Below are positions 56,416-64,000 of a stretch of 64,000 nucleotides of DNA, one piece after another (positions within the stretch are counted from its first letter, which is position 1; every line of letters begins with the position of its first letter). The notes beneath the pieces are model-generated. The model worked only from the letters and a program-made list of their open reading frames with translations. It had not been told where the DNA came from and did no database searches. The stretch spans positions 1 to 64,000 of the forward strand of contig JAUCBJ010007524.1 in NCBI GenBank assembly GCA_032718475.1. The letters are read 5' to 3'. The stretch is from Nemertoderma westbladi. Lineage: Eukaryota; Xenacoelomorpha; Nemertodermatida; Nemertodermatidae. Position numbers and translations under genes: made by a program.

Positions 56416-57363
56416 GGCTCAAGAGGGTGTCATAAGTGACACCGCAGCTCTTTTATTCATTAATACATATTTATTTATATTTAATTTTAATTAATTATTT
56501 GTATTCTATTTTACTTTATTTATTCATTTGTACTTTATTTTAAATTAATTAATTGTATTACTTTTACTTTATACATTGATTTCTATTTTTAGATTAATTA
56601 GTTTTTATATTACCAATGAGATCACTATGACATCATGTCTATATTTAACTTTATAATGGCTATGGTATACGGCTCCCTACTGGCAACTATCAACTACGTT
56701 CATCGGCGGGGTCCCCTCCTCTGTCCTCATTATTCATTAAGTTGCACAACACGCATTGAATCTACACATAAACCCCCAAGGCAAATATAAATGAGCAGTC
56801 CCGTCTGTTAGCAGCCCCTTTGATGACTCACTAATAATCCCAACGCGACCTTGACTACACCAAATCCGTATACCGCTCAAGGCTAATGTTCCAGCGGCCC
56901 TCCTTTGTTCTCATTATAGCCGGCATCGCTTTGTCCCTTTCCTATATCCAGGCAGCCCGTATCGTAACAATGAAGCGCCTCTAATCACGCAATCCTCTCT
57001 ACTAATCCCTTTCCTTTGCACCAGACCTGCTTCTGTTATACAGCCAACTCAACATAATTAGTCAAGTTGCCTACAGGAGTTTTCTAATATAGATTCATCA
57101 ACACGAGAAGTTGCCCTGGTTACCGCTTATGCATGAACATCCAATCAGCGGGGTTCATTTCTGGTGCTGCGCTCTGATTGGCTCATTTAAGAGACAAGGG
57201 CCTCCCTTAATAACCGAATTGCTATTTAATACATCCCCACCAATATATTAGGTCATTATTTCAATTGCAAGTTACGATTAACATCATTTACCATTATTTT
57301 GTTTTCGAATTTAATATTATTTATTAAGAATATTTATTTGTTATCATCGATCAACAACCCACT
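56416..57363. other. AT-rich flank left of virus-like element
   Basis: I see no ORF or recognisable motif, and cannot say where the virus-like element begins. Confidence 0.4.
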
Positions 57364-57370
57364 TATATAG
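57364..57370 (+). promoter_or_regulatory. Candidate TATA box upstream of leader exon 1
   Basis: TATATAG lies 10 bp before the start of homology to the acceptor-defined leader exon 2. A start site 25-30 bp downstream would fall inside leader exon 1. This is inference from position. Confidence 0.35.
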
Positions 57371-57379
57371 TTGTATTAT

Positions 57380-57570
57380 TGTCATTTCGCCGCGTTATCG
57401 TTCATCGTCGACAACAAACTTTCCGCGTATCCGACATACAACCGCGTAATATCTTTCCGATACCATTCCGTTCTATCGATTAATAAACTCTCTCGTCGTC
57501 CACGTCAACCAACTTCCTCATCGCCACCGAACTTCCAAACTTCTTCTTTCCGTGAATATTTACTAACACC
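57380..57570 (+). other. Putative untranslated leader exon 1 (virus-like element)
   Basis: About 191 nt ending at a consensus donor (ACACC|GTAAGT, donor at 57571). It is a near-duplicate of 57811-58006 and contains no ATG, as expected for a 5' leader. Its 5' end is inferred from homology to leader exon 2. Confidence 0.55.
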
Positions 57571-57810
57571 GTAAGTAAAAACTGCCTTCCATCTAGCTAT
57601 ACTTTCGACGCCGCTAGCAAACAATTTACATTTAATGTCTACCGGTACAACAGTATTGCAGTAGGCTCATTATTAATTCTGTAATTACTGTCAGACTGCG
57701 GTGGTACCGATAGCATAAACCGTGATCGAGGCATTCAATCAATAGGTCTACATCTGTCTATCTGCTTATAGTATTTTTTCTTTTTACAAATAATCAACTT
57801 ATTTTTCTAG

Positions 57811-58006
57811 TGTCATTTCGCTGCGTTAACGCTCATCGTCGACACCGAACTTTCCGCGTATCCGACGCGTAATATTCCAATATTTCTAATTTCCGATACC
57901 ATTCCGTTCTATCGATTAATAAACTCTCTCGTCGTCCACGGCAACCAACTTCCTCATCGCCAACAAACTTCCAAACTTCATCTTTCCGTGAATATTAACT
58001 AACACC
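57811..58006 (+). other. Putative untranslated leader exon 2 (virus-like element)
   Basis: This exon is preceded by TATTTTTCTAG and followed by GTAAGT (58007). It is 196 nt with no ATG. Splicing from its donor to the acceptor at 58742 would place the polymerase ATG 8 nt into the next exon. Confidence 0.55.
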
Positions 58007-58731
58007 GTAAGTAAAATCTGCCTTCCACCATCTGACGGTACTATCGATGCCGATAGCAAACAATTTACATTTAGGCCTAATGTCTACCGATACAACAGTA
58101 TTGCAGTAGGCTCATTATTATTATTAATTACTGTCAGACTACGGTGGTACCGATAGCCTAAACCGTGATCAAAGCATTCGATCAATAGGCCTACATTTAC
58201 CTATCTGCTTGTCTACCCGACTATCGATACCGGATCATTCGAGTTAGCCTAATGCCACTGTAGTAGCGATATAGATCCTACTGAACAACAATGAATACTG
58301 CAGTTTTCACTATATATCCTACTGACTAACTGAGATCTCACACAGCGATTAGCTAGGCCTATCGTTGATTTGTATTGGTTAACGCTACCGGTACATCTGA
58401 CTTCTGGCAGACTATATCACTAGCACTACTGCACTCACACTGACTGACTGACTGTTGTTTATAGACCCTCTTTCAGTCTTTCCACGAATAATAACTGGCA
58501 TCGCTTTTGTGTCTTGGTTATCGCCACTATCTAACCGCTGGTACACTAACACTTCCACACTAGATACTGCCGACTGCCTGCTTTATGTTTCACTGACTGA
58601 TTGCTACAATACAGCAATAGGCCTAACTATATAAACACAGTATTGTTGCCTAGTAACCGATTAATACCTACTGTTTTACTTTATTTTTAGCAAGTATACA
58701 GTATTTTTTATCTTTTTATAAATAATCAACG

Positions 58732-58742
58732 TATTTTTCTAG
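58732..58742 (+). promoter_or_regulatory. Candidate splice acceptor before PolB
   Basis: TATTTTTCTAG, identical to the sequences ending at 57810 and 62824. The exon begins ATTCAAG and then the ATG. Confidence 0.6.
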
Positions 58743-58749
58743 ATTCAAG

Positions 58750-61700
58750 ATGCCTATGTCTACCAATAAAGTTAGCTGCCCCATCTGCGACAAAGAGATG
58801 CGGAGTGATAATCTAAAATCACATATTAAAATTCATTTCGCGCAATATAGATGCGACTGTTGCCCGACTTGGTCCTCGGAAAAGAAGACGCTGGTTGGCC
58901 ATCTTGTTTCGTGTCCTCAGGGGGGAACAGGATTTAGTCACGTAAACGAGCCAGCCGATTGCCGCTGCGGGGATTCACTCACCCTATCATCCTTCACTGA
59001 GCATGAATGCTACACTCGACTTTTTTCGCGGAAACGCAAAACTCCATCTACCTCCCACTCATCCCCCATCAACTCTACTCCAGAACAAGTCGGCGGCGGC
59101 GGCTCCAATAATGAACCTTCAACTTCGCGAGATTCTATTTCCCCAAACAATCCCTTCCAACCCCGCTCTAACGGAAGCGCACACGGACGACTGTTTACCT
59201 ATAACAACGACCTCGCAGAAACAAGACTCGACGCTGAATTAACTTTAAATGAAAATTTTCCACATATTCAAGAACATGTTAGTAGCCATTTACAAAGTGC
59301 TTTGGGAACTTTTTTAAGAGTCTGGCTAACTATCAATATTATAATGGAGCGCGAAACCAGCGAGGGTTTTCAAATTGAATCATTCTGTTTTAAATCTAGC
59401 GGTAACAATAATCAAATTCTAAATAATAGCGACTTTAATAACTGGTTTTCAAGCGCCGTCAATCGTATCGATCAACTGTTAAGCGTGTTTCTCTGCCTCG
59501 GCTTGGGTTGGCGCATAATAGCCATCGAGCGAATAACTATTGAGATTGCGCGGTCCCAACGCAACCCCTATTTAAAGGGTCAAGGCTTCAATAATTCTAA
59601 ATTATTATTAAATAAAAAATGTACCGTAAGCGTAGACTGCCCGCTGGGGGAATGCTTTAAATACGCAGTATTAGCCGCCGCAAATTATAAGAAAATTGAT
59701 AGAAAACAAAATAATATTAGTAGAATTTCAACATATACTCCTTTCCTAAACATGTTTGATTTTTCCAATTTAAGTTTTCCGGTGGACAGAGTAACTGGTA
59801 TTCCCCAGTTTCTGAAAGCAAACCCTATATACTGTATAAACCTTCTTTATTGGAGTAATACGGAAGAACTCTCCATTCTAAGTCAACCAGATAGCGCGCA
59901 CTGTTCCGGTAAAACTGTACTAAACTTATTATTTATCGAAGCCACAAGCAAAAACCCCGCCCACTATGTAGCTATTACTAACATAGATAGATTAATAAAT
60001 ACTAAAGCTACTTCTAAAGGCAACAAGACGCACTGCGAACGCTGTCTCAGAGCCTTTTACACTGACAAATCATTGGAAGAACATAGAGAGCGGTGCTATA
60101 CGGGTAAACGCCAACTCGAGTATATGCCCGAAAATCTCTTGGTTAAATTTGACAGGTACGATAAGACTCTATCCCCGCCTTTCTGTATATACGCCGACAT
60201 TGAAACTATTCTAGAACCTACAAACAATATTAAACTCCCACAGAAACATATAGCTAGTGCGGCAGCCTTTTATACAGTACCAAATCAGAAATTAATTAAC
60301 CCTCCTAAAACAGATGTTCAAATTTTCCGCGACGATGGCAGTAACCACGTAATGCGCGACTTTCTAACCGCTATGGAAAGTCATTGTAGGGAGTTATACG
60401 ATTGGTCCATTTCTAGTACAAACACGCGCGCCCCCATGCAACTCACTACTAGCCAACAAACTGACTTTAATAATGCTACACAATGCTACGTCTGCAACTG
60501 TAATTTAACCCCCGATTCTCATAATTTAAACCTCAATGACAATCTCAGCACCAAAGTCCGCGATCACGATCATTATAGCGGGGAGTATCGAGGGGCTGCT
60601 TGCATCAGCTGCAACAGGAAACTTTCCCTAAAACGGAATAATTTTTATATTATATTTCATAACTTGAGGAAATTCGATATGCATTTACTACTAAAAGAAG
60701 GAATGACCGATAGTTCTAGAACACACTGGAAAATGACCGTAATACCAAAAAACACTGAAACTTATATTCACCTTAAAGTTAGCTTTCCAATCGATCCGAG
60801 TACACCAACAGCCAACGCTAAAGAAAGTATCTCCATTAATTTTCTAGATTCCTATCAATTTATGACTGCCAGCCTAGATAATCTTAGTAGTTATCTCACT
60901 AAAAATAATAGTAACCTAGCAACAGCCATACCCCATACACTAGCTCAAATGACCCAACTCTATCCCAACATTAGCGATAACACAATAAAAAACAAGGGCG
61001 TATTCCCATATTCCTACATTCAAAATATTTCAAACCTACACGAAACTACACTCCCCCCAATAGAAAGCTTCTATAATGATCTCAAATTGGAACAATGTAG
61101 CGCAGAAAACTATCAGCGCGCGCTTACTACTTGGGATGAATTAAACTGCGCAACAATCTTCGACTATATGATTGGCTATTTGGTTCTAGACGTTACCCTA
61201 TTGGCTGATACTTTCGAGCAGTTCCGATCCCTCTGTCTTACTAATTATGGACTCGAGCCCGTAATGTACTTCACTGCCCCGGGATTAACTTACGACGCGG
61301 CCCTGAAATTCACGCAATCAGAAATTCAATTACTATCAGACGCTTCCATCTACTCGGACTTTGAAACAAATATTAGGGGTGGTCTAGTTTTCTTGAATAC
61401 ACATTCCGTAGACGCAAATATTCCCGATAAACCCGACTACGACTCCAGTCTCCCCGAGAAATATCTAATTCCCATCGATGCGAATAACCTTTACGGCTGC
61501 GCCCTGAGCCAGAAACTTCCCTACGCTAATATTAAACTCGTAACTACCCCCATAGACCTAGCTACAGTAGACACGAGTGGGGACACTGGTTATTATTGCA
61601 TAGTTGATCTACATTACCCGAAAGAAATTCACGATTTGACCGCCGATCTGCCTCTAGGAGCGGAGAAGATGTCAGTCCCTAAATCCTTTCTTAGCGAATA

Positions 61701-61848
61701 CATGGAAGATCTTTGGGAGCATTACAATCTCACCGATACGGCTACCTGTAGACCATACAACGATACCTGTACTAAGCTACTACTGTACTACATCAGTTTA
61801 ATAAGGTTGAATACGGTATCCATATTAAGCTACTTCAGCTCTATTTGA
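58750..61848 (+). CDS. Protein-primed family B DNA polymerase, N-terminal part
   Basis: This replication polymerase starts with a C2H2 finger (C10, C13, H25, H29) and a C2HC finger (C35, C38, H51, C55). A long N-terminal domain follows, of the kind seen in adintovirus/Maverick-type polymerases, ending in CERCLRAFYTDKSLEEH. The 3'-5' exonuclease is complete: Exo I YADIET (D483, E485), Exo II NLRKFD (D643) and Exo III Y810/D814. An endonuclease-VII/HNH-like zinc insert has C579, C582, RDHDH (604-608), C618 and C621. Motif A, DANNLYG, has D910. The frame then runs into unrelated residues and a stop; homology continues in another frame, so the gene is split by a -1 shift between about 61770 and 61803. 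ATG 58750 follows an acceptor-like site. Confidence 0.9.
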   Translation: MPMSTNKVSCPICDKEMRSDNLKSHIKIHFAQYRCDCCPTWSSEKKTLVGHLVSCPQGGTGFSHVNEPADCRCGDSLTLSSFTEHECYTRLFSRKRKTPSTSHSSPINSTPEQVGGGGSNNEPSTSRDSISPNNPFQPRSNGSAHGRLFTYNNDLAETRLDAELTLNENFPHIQEHVSSHLQSALGTFLRVWLTINIIMERETSEGFQIESFCFKSSGNNNQILNNSDFNNWFSSAVNRIDQLLSVFLCLGLGWRIIAIERITIEIARSQRNPYLKGQGFNNSKLLLNKKCTVSVDCPLGECFKYAVLAAANYKKIDRKQNNISRISTYTPFLNMFDFSNLSFPVDRVTGIPQFLKANPIYCINLLYWSNTEELSILSQPDSAHCSGKTVLNLLFIEATSKNPAHYVAITNIDRLINTKATSKGNKTHCERCLRAFYTDKSLEEHRERCYTGKRQLEYMPENLLVKFDRYDKTLSPPFCIYADIETILEPTNNIKLPQKHIASAAAFYTVPNQKLINPPKTDVQIFRDDGSNHVMRDFLTAMESHCRELYDWSISSTNTRAPMQLTTSQQTDFNNATQCYVCNCNLTPDSHNLNLNDNLSTKVRDHDHYSGEYRGAACISCNRKLSLKRNNFYIIFHNLRKFDMHLLLKEGMTDSSRTHWKMTVIPKNTETYIHLKVSFPIDPSTPTANAKESISINFLDSYQFMTASLDNLSSYLTKNNSNLATAIPHTLAQMTQLYPNISDNTIKNKGVFPYSYIQNISNLHETTLPPIESFYNDLKLEQCSAENYQRALTTWDELNCATIFDYMIGYLVLDVTLLADTFEQFRSLCLTNYGLEPVMYFTAPGLTYDAALKFTQSEIQLLSDASIYSDFETNIRGGLVFLNTHSVDANIPDKPDYDSSLPEKYLIPIDANNLYGCALSQKLPYANIKLVTTPIDLATVDTSGDTGYYCIVDLHYPKEIHDLTADLPLGAEKMSVPKSFLSEYMEDLWEHYNLTDTATCRPYNDTCTKLLLYYISLIRLNTVSILSYFSSI

Positions 61849-62810
61849 AGCTCGGTCTTAAACTTACACAAGTACACAGGGTCTACTCTTTCTCACAAAA
61901 ATATATTTTCAAGGACTACATTAGTTTTAATACGAATAAAAGACAGTTGGCAAATAACCCATTCGAGGTACTATTTTATAAGTTGATGAACAATGCCTTG
62001 TATGGGAAATGCCTCCAAAAGGTTAGAGACCGCGTTTCTTTCAGGTTATGCAATAGCGACGAACAATGCGATTTGCTCTTAGCCAAGCCCAACCACGAAT
62101 CGTTTGTTGTCTTTACCCCCAACTTGAGTGGACATACTTTCACTAAAGAGGCTGTTTGCCTAAATCAGGGCGTGTTCATCGGTTGCACTATACTAGATCT
62201 ATCTAAGCTACAGATGTACGACCTATTTTACAACAAACTGAAGCCTCTAGAACAAAAACTGGATTGCCAGATTCGCTGTCTAGCCGGTGACACGGATTCT
62301 CTAATGCTAAGCGTAACTAATGCACCACAGCTAACCTTTCTACGGGCAATGTTTGAGGGTGGTTTCCTAGATACTTCCAACTACAGTACAACACATCCAC
62401 TCTATACCATTAAACACAAAGCGGCTCTCGGCTTCATAAAAGATGAGAGCTGCGGTTTGCAGTATAAACAGTGGGTTTTCCTTAAACCAAAGGTCTACAG
62501 CTTTCAATCCTATGATGCCCCAATCAAGAAAACCGCCAAAGGTGTATCTAGATCTGTTGTCGCTAAGCAACTAACACACGAGGATTATGCAGACTGTTTT
62601 GAAAACGAGGCAATGCTCTTCCGCTATAACTCTACCTTCACTTCTAGAAAGCATCAAATTTTTACTGGTCATGTCTATAAGAAGGCACTAACGCTCTGGG
62701 ATACGAAATCATATTGGAGTAGTAAATATAGCAGCAAACCATACGGGCACTATAGCACTAAGCTTGTTAGACCGGCGAAACGAGTAGTAATCCCCCCTAC
62801 TAGGATTTAA
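61803..62810 (+). pseudogene. Family B DNA polymerase, C-terminal part (out of frame)
   Basis: This is the rest of the same polymerase, one base out of register with the upstream part. Homology begins before any start codon (YGIHIKLLQLYLKLG lies in this frame from about 61812), so it is a continuation, not a separate gene. Motif B is KLMNNALYGK (about 61980-62010), motif C is GDTDS with D at 62289 and 62295, and KKTAKGVSR marks the thumb region. Catalytic residues are all intact. No standard slippery heptamer is evident at the junction, favouring a 1-bp deletion or a sequencing error over programmed frameshifting. It ends 14 bp before a candidate splice acceptor. Confidence 0.85.
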
Positions 62811-62813
62811 ATT

Positions 62814-62824
62814 TATTTTTCTAG
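62814..62824 (+). promoter_or_regulatory. Candidate splice acceptor before TBP-like ORF
   Basis: TATTTTTCTAG, the same 11 bases as before leader exon 2 and PolB. The exon would begin at 62825, exactly at a codon boundary of the TBP-like frame, which has no ATG upstream of its conserved domain. Confidence 0.5.
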
Positions 62825-63340
62825 AATAAGAAATTGAACAACAAAATAGAAATAACCAATAAACAGTTTACCGGAAAAAACATTGCCAAATTTGAACTAG
62901 AGAAAATTTCACAGCAAATTAGAGGTCGAAGTTGCTTAAAACCAAACATGTTTATCTACAAAGGTGACGATTCAACTTTAATGCTATTTCCCAGCGGCGC
63001 AGTAACAATTGTAGGCCTGTGCAATAATTTAGCTAGTGAATTGCTTTATTTAAAACAAACTATTGGTATGCAATTACAAAATTTGAAACTTAATACCGAA
63101 ACACGAACTATTATTTTTCCAAGTGTTAATTTTAAATTATTAATGAAAAAATGTGGACATCATACAATTAATAATAAAGCAATATTTATTAGCTATACCC
63201 CCGAATTATTTTGCGCGATTAGAATATATATAGGACGTGCATATTTCAGTGTATTTCATAGTAATAAAATCGTTTCCATGTGTCCAGCCGGTGAATTCCC
63301 CGGATCATTATCTATTTTACAAACTATATTATTAAATTAG
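62825..63340 (+). CDS. TATA-binding-protein-like protein of virus-like element
   Basis: This ORF resembles the two-repeat TBP core, the saddle that binds TATA boxes and recruits TFIIB and polymerase. Counting from the TTG at 62834, repeat 1 includes DSTLMLFPSGAVTIVG (46-61), matching the TBP pattern of a strand, F-x-SG and a strand ending in G. Repeat 2 includes YTPELFCAIRIYIGRAYFSV (121-140), the very conserved Y-x-PELF-x-x-I of TBP, then F-x-SNKIV. Phe 52, 126 and 141 align with intercalating Phe positions of TBP; the fourth is less certain. Length (about 168 aa) is close to the bare TBP core (about 180). Sequence is highly diverged from cellular TBP. No ATG precedes the domain; the first in-frame ATG (62948) is inside repeat 1, so expression probably needs splicing from an upstream exon or a non-AUG start. 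Confidence 0.7.
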   Translation, partial: NKKLNNKIEITNKQFTGKNIAKFELEKISQQIRGRSCLKPNMFIYKGDDSTLMLFPSGAVTIVGLCNNLASELLYLKQTIGMQLQNLKLNTETRTIIFPSVNFKLLMKKCGHHTINNKAIFISYTPELFCAIRIYIGRAYFSVFHSNKIVSMCPAGEFPGSLSILQTILLN

Positions 63341-63760
63341 TTTATTTACTATGGTATACATGAAAGTTTACTATATTATTTATTTTGTGTTGGTTTTTAT
63401 TTTCCCGTGAGTAGGGTTTGAATCCGTGACCATCCCTGATACCTACTTTTTATAATTGCATTAGTAGGAATCGAACCCTGGTTTAACTTATTTTGTGTTG
63501 GTTTTATAATGGTCGCGAGTAGGGCTTGAACCCGTGACCTTCTGTTTTTCCTATTTTGTGTTTACTTTTTATAATTCCCATAAAACGGGATATGAATAGG
63601 GAACGAACCTGCGAGCATATATTTTTCCTAATTTATGTTTAGTTTAGTCTAGTTATTCTATGTTTACTTTTTATATTTTCATGACTAGGATTCGAACCCT
63701 GGTTTAACTTATTTTGTGTTGGTTTTATAATGGTCGCGAGTAGGGATTGAACCTATGACC
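63341..63760 (-). repeat. Six tRNA T-arm/B-box-like motifs between convergent genes
   Basis: On the minus strand, matches to the Pol III B box (GGTTCGANTCC) occur at 63414-63425, 63467-63478, 63522-63533, 63599-63610, 63688-63699 and 63743-63754. All have the same orientation, about 53-89 bp apart. The second and third are duplicated as the fifth and sixth (221-bp offset, with the shared TTTTGTGTTGGTTTTATAAT). Some have flanking GGTC/GACC that could extend the arm. I find no complete cloverleaf or A box, so they are tRNA-derived remnants or an undescribed small-RNA array. Confidence 0.6.
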
Positions 63761-63972
63761 TCCTGTTTATTTTCCATTGACTGTTTTATATTTAATATGT
63801 CACGCTCATCTCTCTTTTTCTTTTCATCTTCACTAAAAATATCTTCGGATTTTTTAAATTTTTTTGGTAACGGAGCCATTAGTTTTTCCTTTCTATGTGT
63901 TTCCATATGACGAGATAAATTGTCTTGTCTCATTTCTTTATTACAAACCAAACAAATTTCATGTCTATGCAT
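63709..63972 (-). CDS. C2H2 zinc-finger protein of virus-like element
   Basis: This 87-aa minus-strand frame starts MHRHEICLVCNKEMRQDNLS. Its finger (C7, C10, H22, H26) is strikingly like the first finger of the polymerase in the same element (CPICDKEMRSDNLKSHIKIH). A Lys/Glu-rich basic-acidic stretch follows. The last 17 residues are encoded by a tRNA-like repeat, so the true 3' end may be spliced or the gene truncated. TATATAA lies immediately upstream of the ATG, so the real transcript may start elsewhere. The gene converges on the TBP-like ORF. A DNA-binding or regulatory role is inference. Confidence 0.55.
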   Translation of the reverse strand: MHRHEICLVCNKEMRQDNLSRHMETHRKEKLMAPLPKKFKKSEDIFSEDEKKKRDERDILNIKQSMENKQEVIGSIPTRDHYKTNTK

Positions 63973-64000
63973 TATATAGCAATGTCAATTGATAATATTG

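Larger units (their letters stand above)
57380..58242. repeat. Tandem duplication of leader exon plus intron, about 431-bp period
   Basis: 57380-57810 and 57811 to about 58215 are similar throughout, including exon, GTAAGT donor and the following intron (GCAAACAATTTACATTTA, ACAGTATTGCAGTAGGCTCA). The second intron then carries about 470 extra bases before resuming similarity at its 3' end (TTTTATAAATAATCAAC, TATTTTTCTAG). Confidence 0.85.
57364..64000. mobile_element. Virus-like DNA element (partial), PolB + TBP-like + C2H2
   Basis: A cluster of virus-type genes fills the right end of the window: a protein-primed family B DNA polymerase as found in Maverick/Polinton, adintovirus and related animal DNA elements, a TBP-fold protein, and a convergent C2H2 protein. 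No integrase, packaging ATPase or capsid gene is visible up to the window edge; they would have to lie to the right. The left limit is unknown. The polymerase is interrupted by one frameshift, so this copy is probably a genomic remnant. Confidence 0.6.

Noticed and set aside
57371-57574. Open frame over leader exon 1
   Set aside because: It has no ATG; the homologous leader exon 2 does not preserve the frame, so it is treated as untranslated.

Overview
This is nuclear DNA from an animal, probably a marine invertebrate. It carries two recognisable host genes: a spliced TAB2/TAB3-like gene and a single-exon SFT2D2-like gene. Everything else is mobile or repetitive DNA: a complete BEL/Pao LTR retrotransposon, LINE fragments, tRNA-derived SINEs, several terminal-inverted-repeat elements, and five large minisatellites. 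Frequent short palindromes (AGGCCTA, ACCGGT) may hint at a deuterostome invertebrate, but I cannot fix the phylum. All reading was by eye, so homology calls rest on motifs, not searches.

Layout. 1-2420 is repeat-rich intergenic DNA with a 38-bp minisatellite. 2421-19803 is an apparently intact, very young BEL/Pao element: two 1,198-bp LTRs with one visible mismatch, a perfect GGTGT target duplication, a 2,718-aa Gag-Pol and an unrecognised 1,049-aa second ORF in the env position. 20132-20858 is a TTAA-flanked MITE; 21486-22460 is a G-rich 39-bp minisatellite. 23820-29840 holds SINE copies and a 4.3-kb foldback element with a nested palindrome. 30537-38871 is the TAB2/TAB3-like gene in four phase-matched exons; its third exon ends in about 40 tandem copies of a 5' splice site, and its large intron holds a LINE broken by a TIR element. 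39575-43607 is a 24-bp array of about 167 units. 44380-49885 has more LINE and repeat debris. 49886-50383 is the SFT2D2-like gene. 51900-55932 is a 19-bp satellite enclosed by terminal inverted repeats.

57364-64000 is the left part of a virus-like DNA element that runs off the window. It has a protein-primed family B DNA polymerase with N-terminal zinc fingers (broken by one frameshift), a protein resembling the TATA-binding protein fold, a convergent C2H2 protein, and between the last two genes six tRNA T-arm/B-box-like motifs. Two tandemly duplicated ATG-free leader exons precede the polymerase, and the same acceptor motif (TATTTTTCTAG) occurs before leader 2, before the polymerase and before the TBP-like ORF. 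This suggests a leader-splicing expression scheme.

The strongest leads are the TBP-like/PolB/leader-exon element, the splice-donor minisatellite in the TAB2/TAB3-like gene, the unknown second ORF of the BEL element and the TIR-bounded self-complementary satellite.
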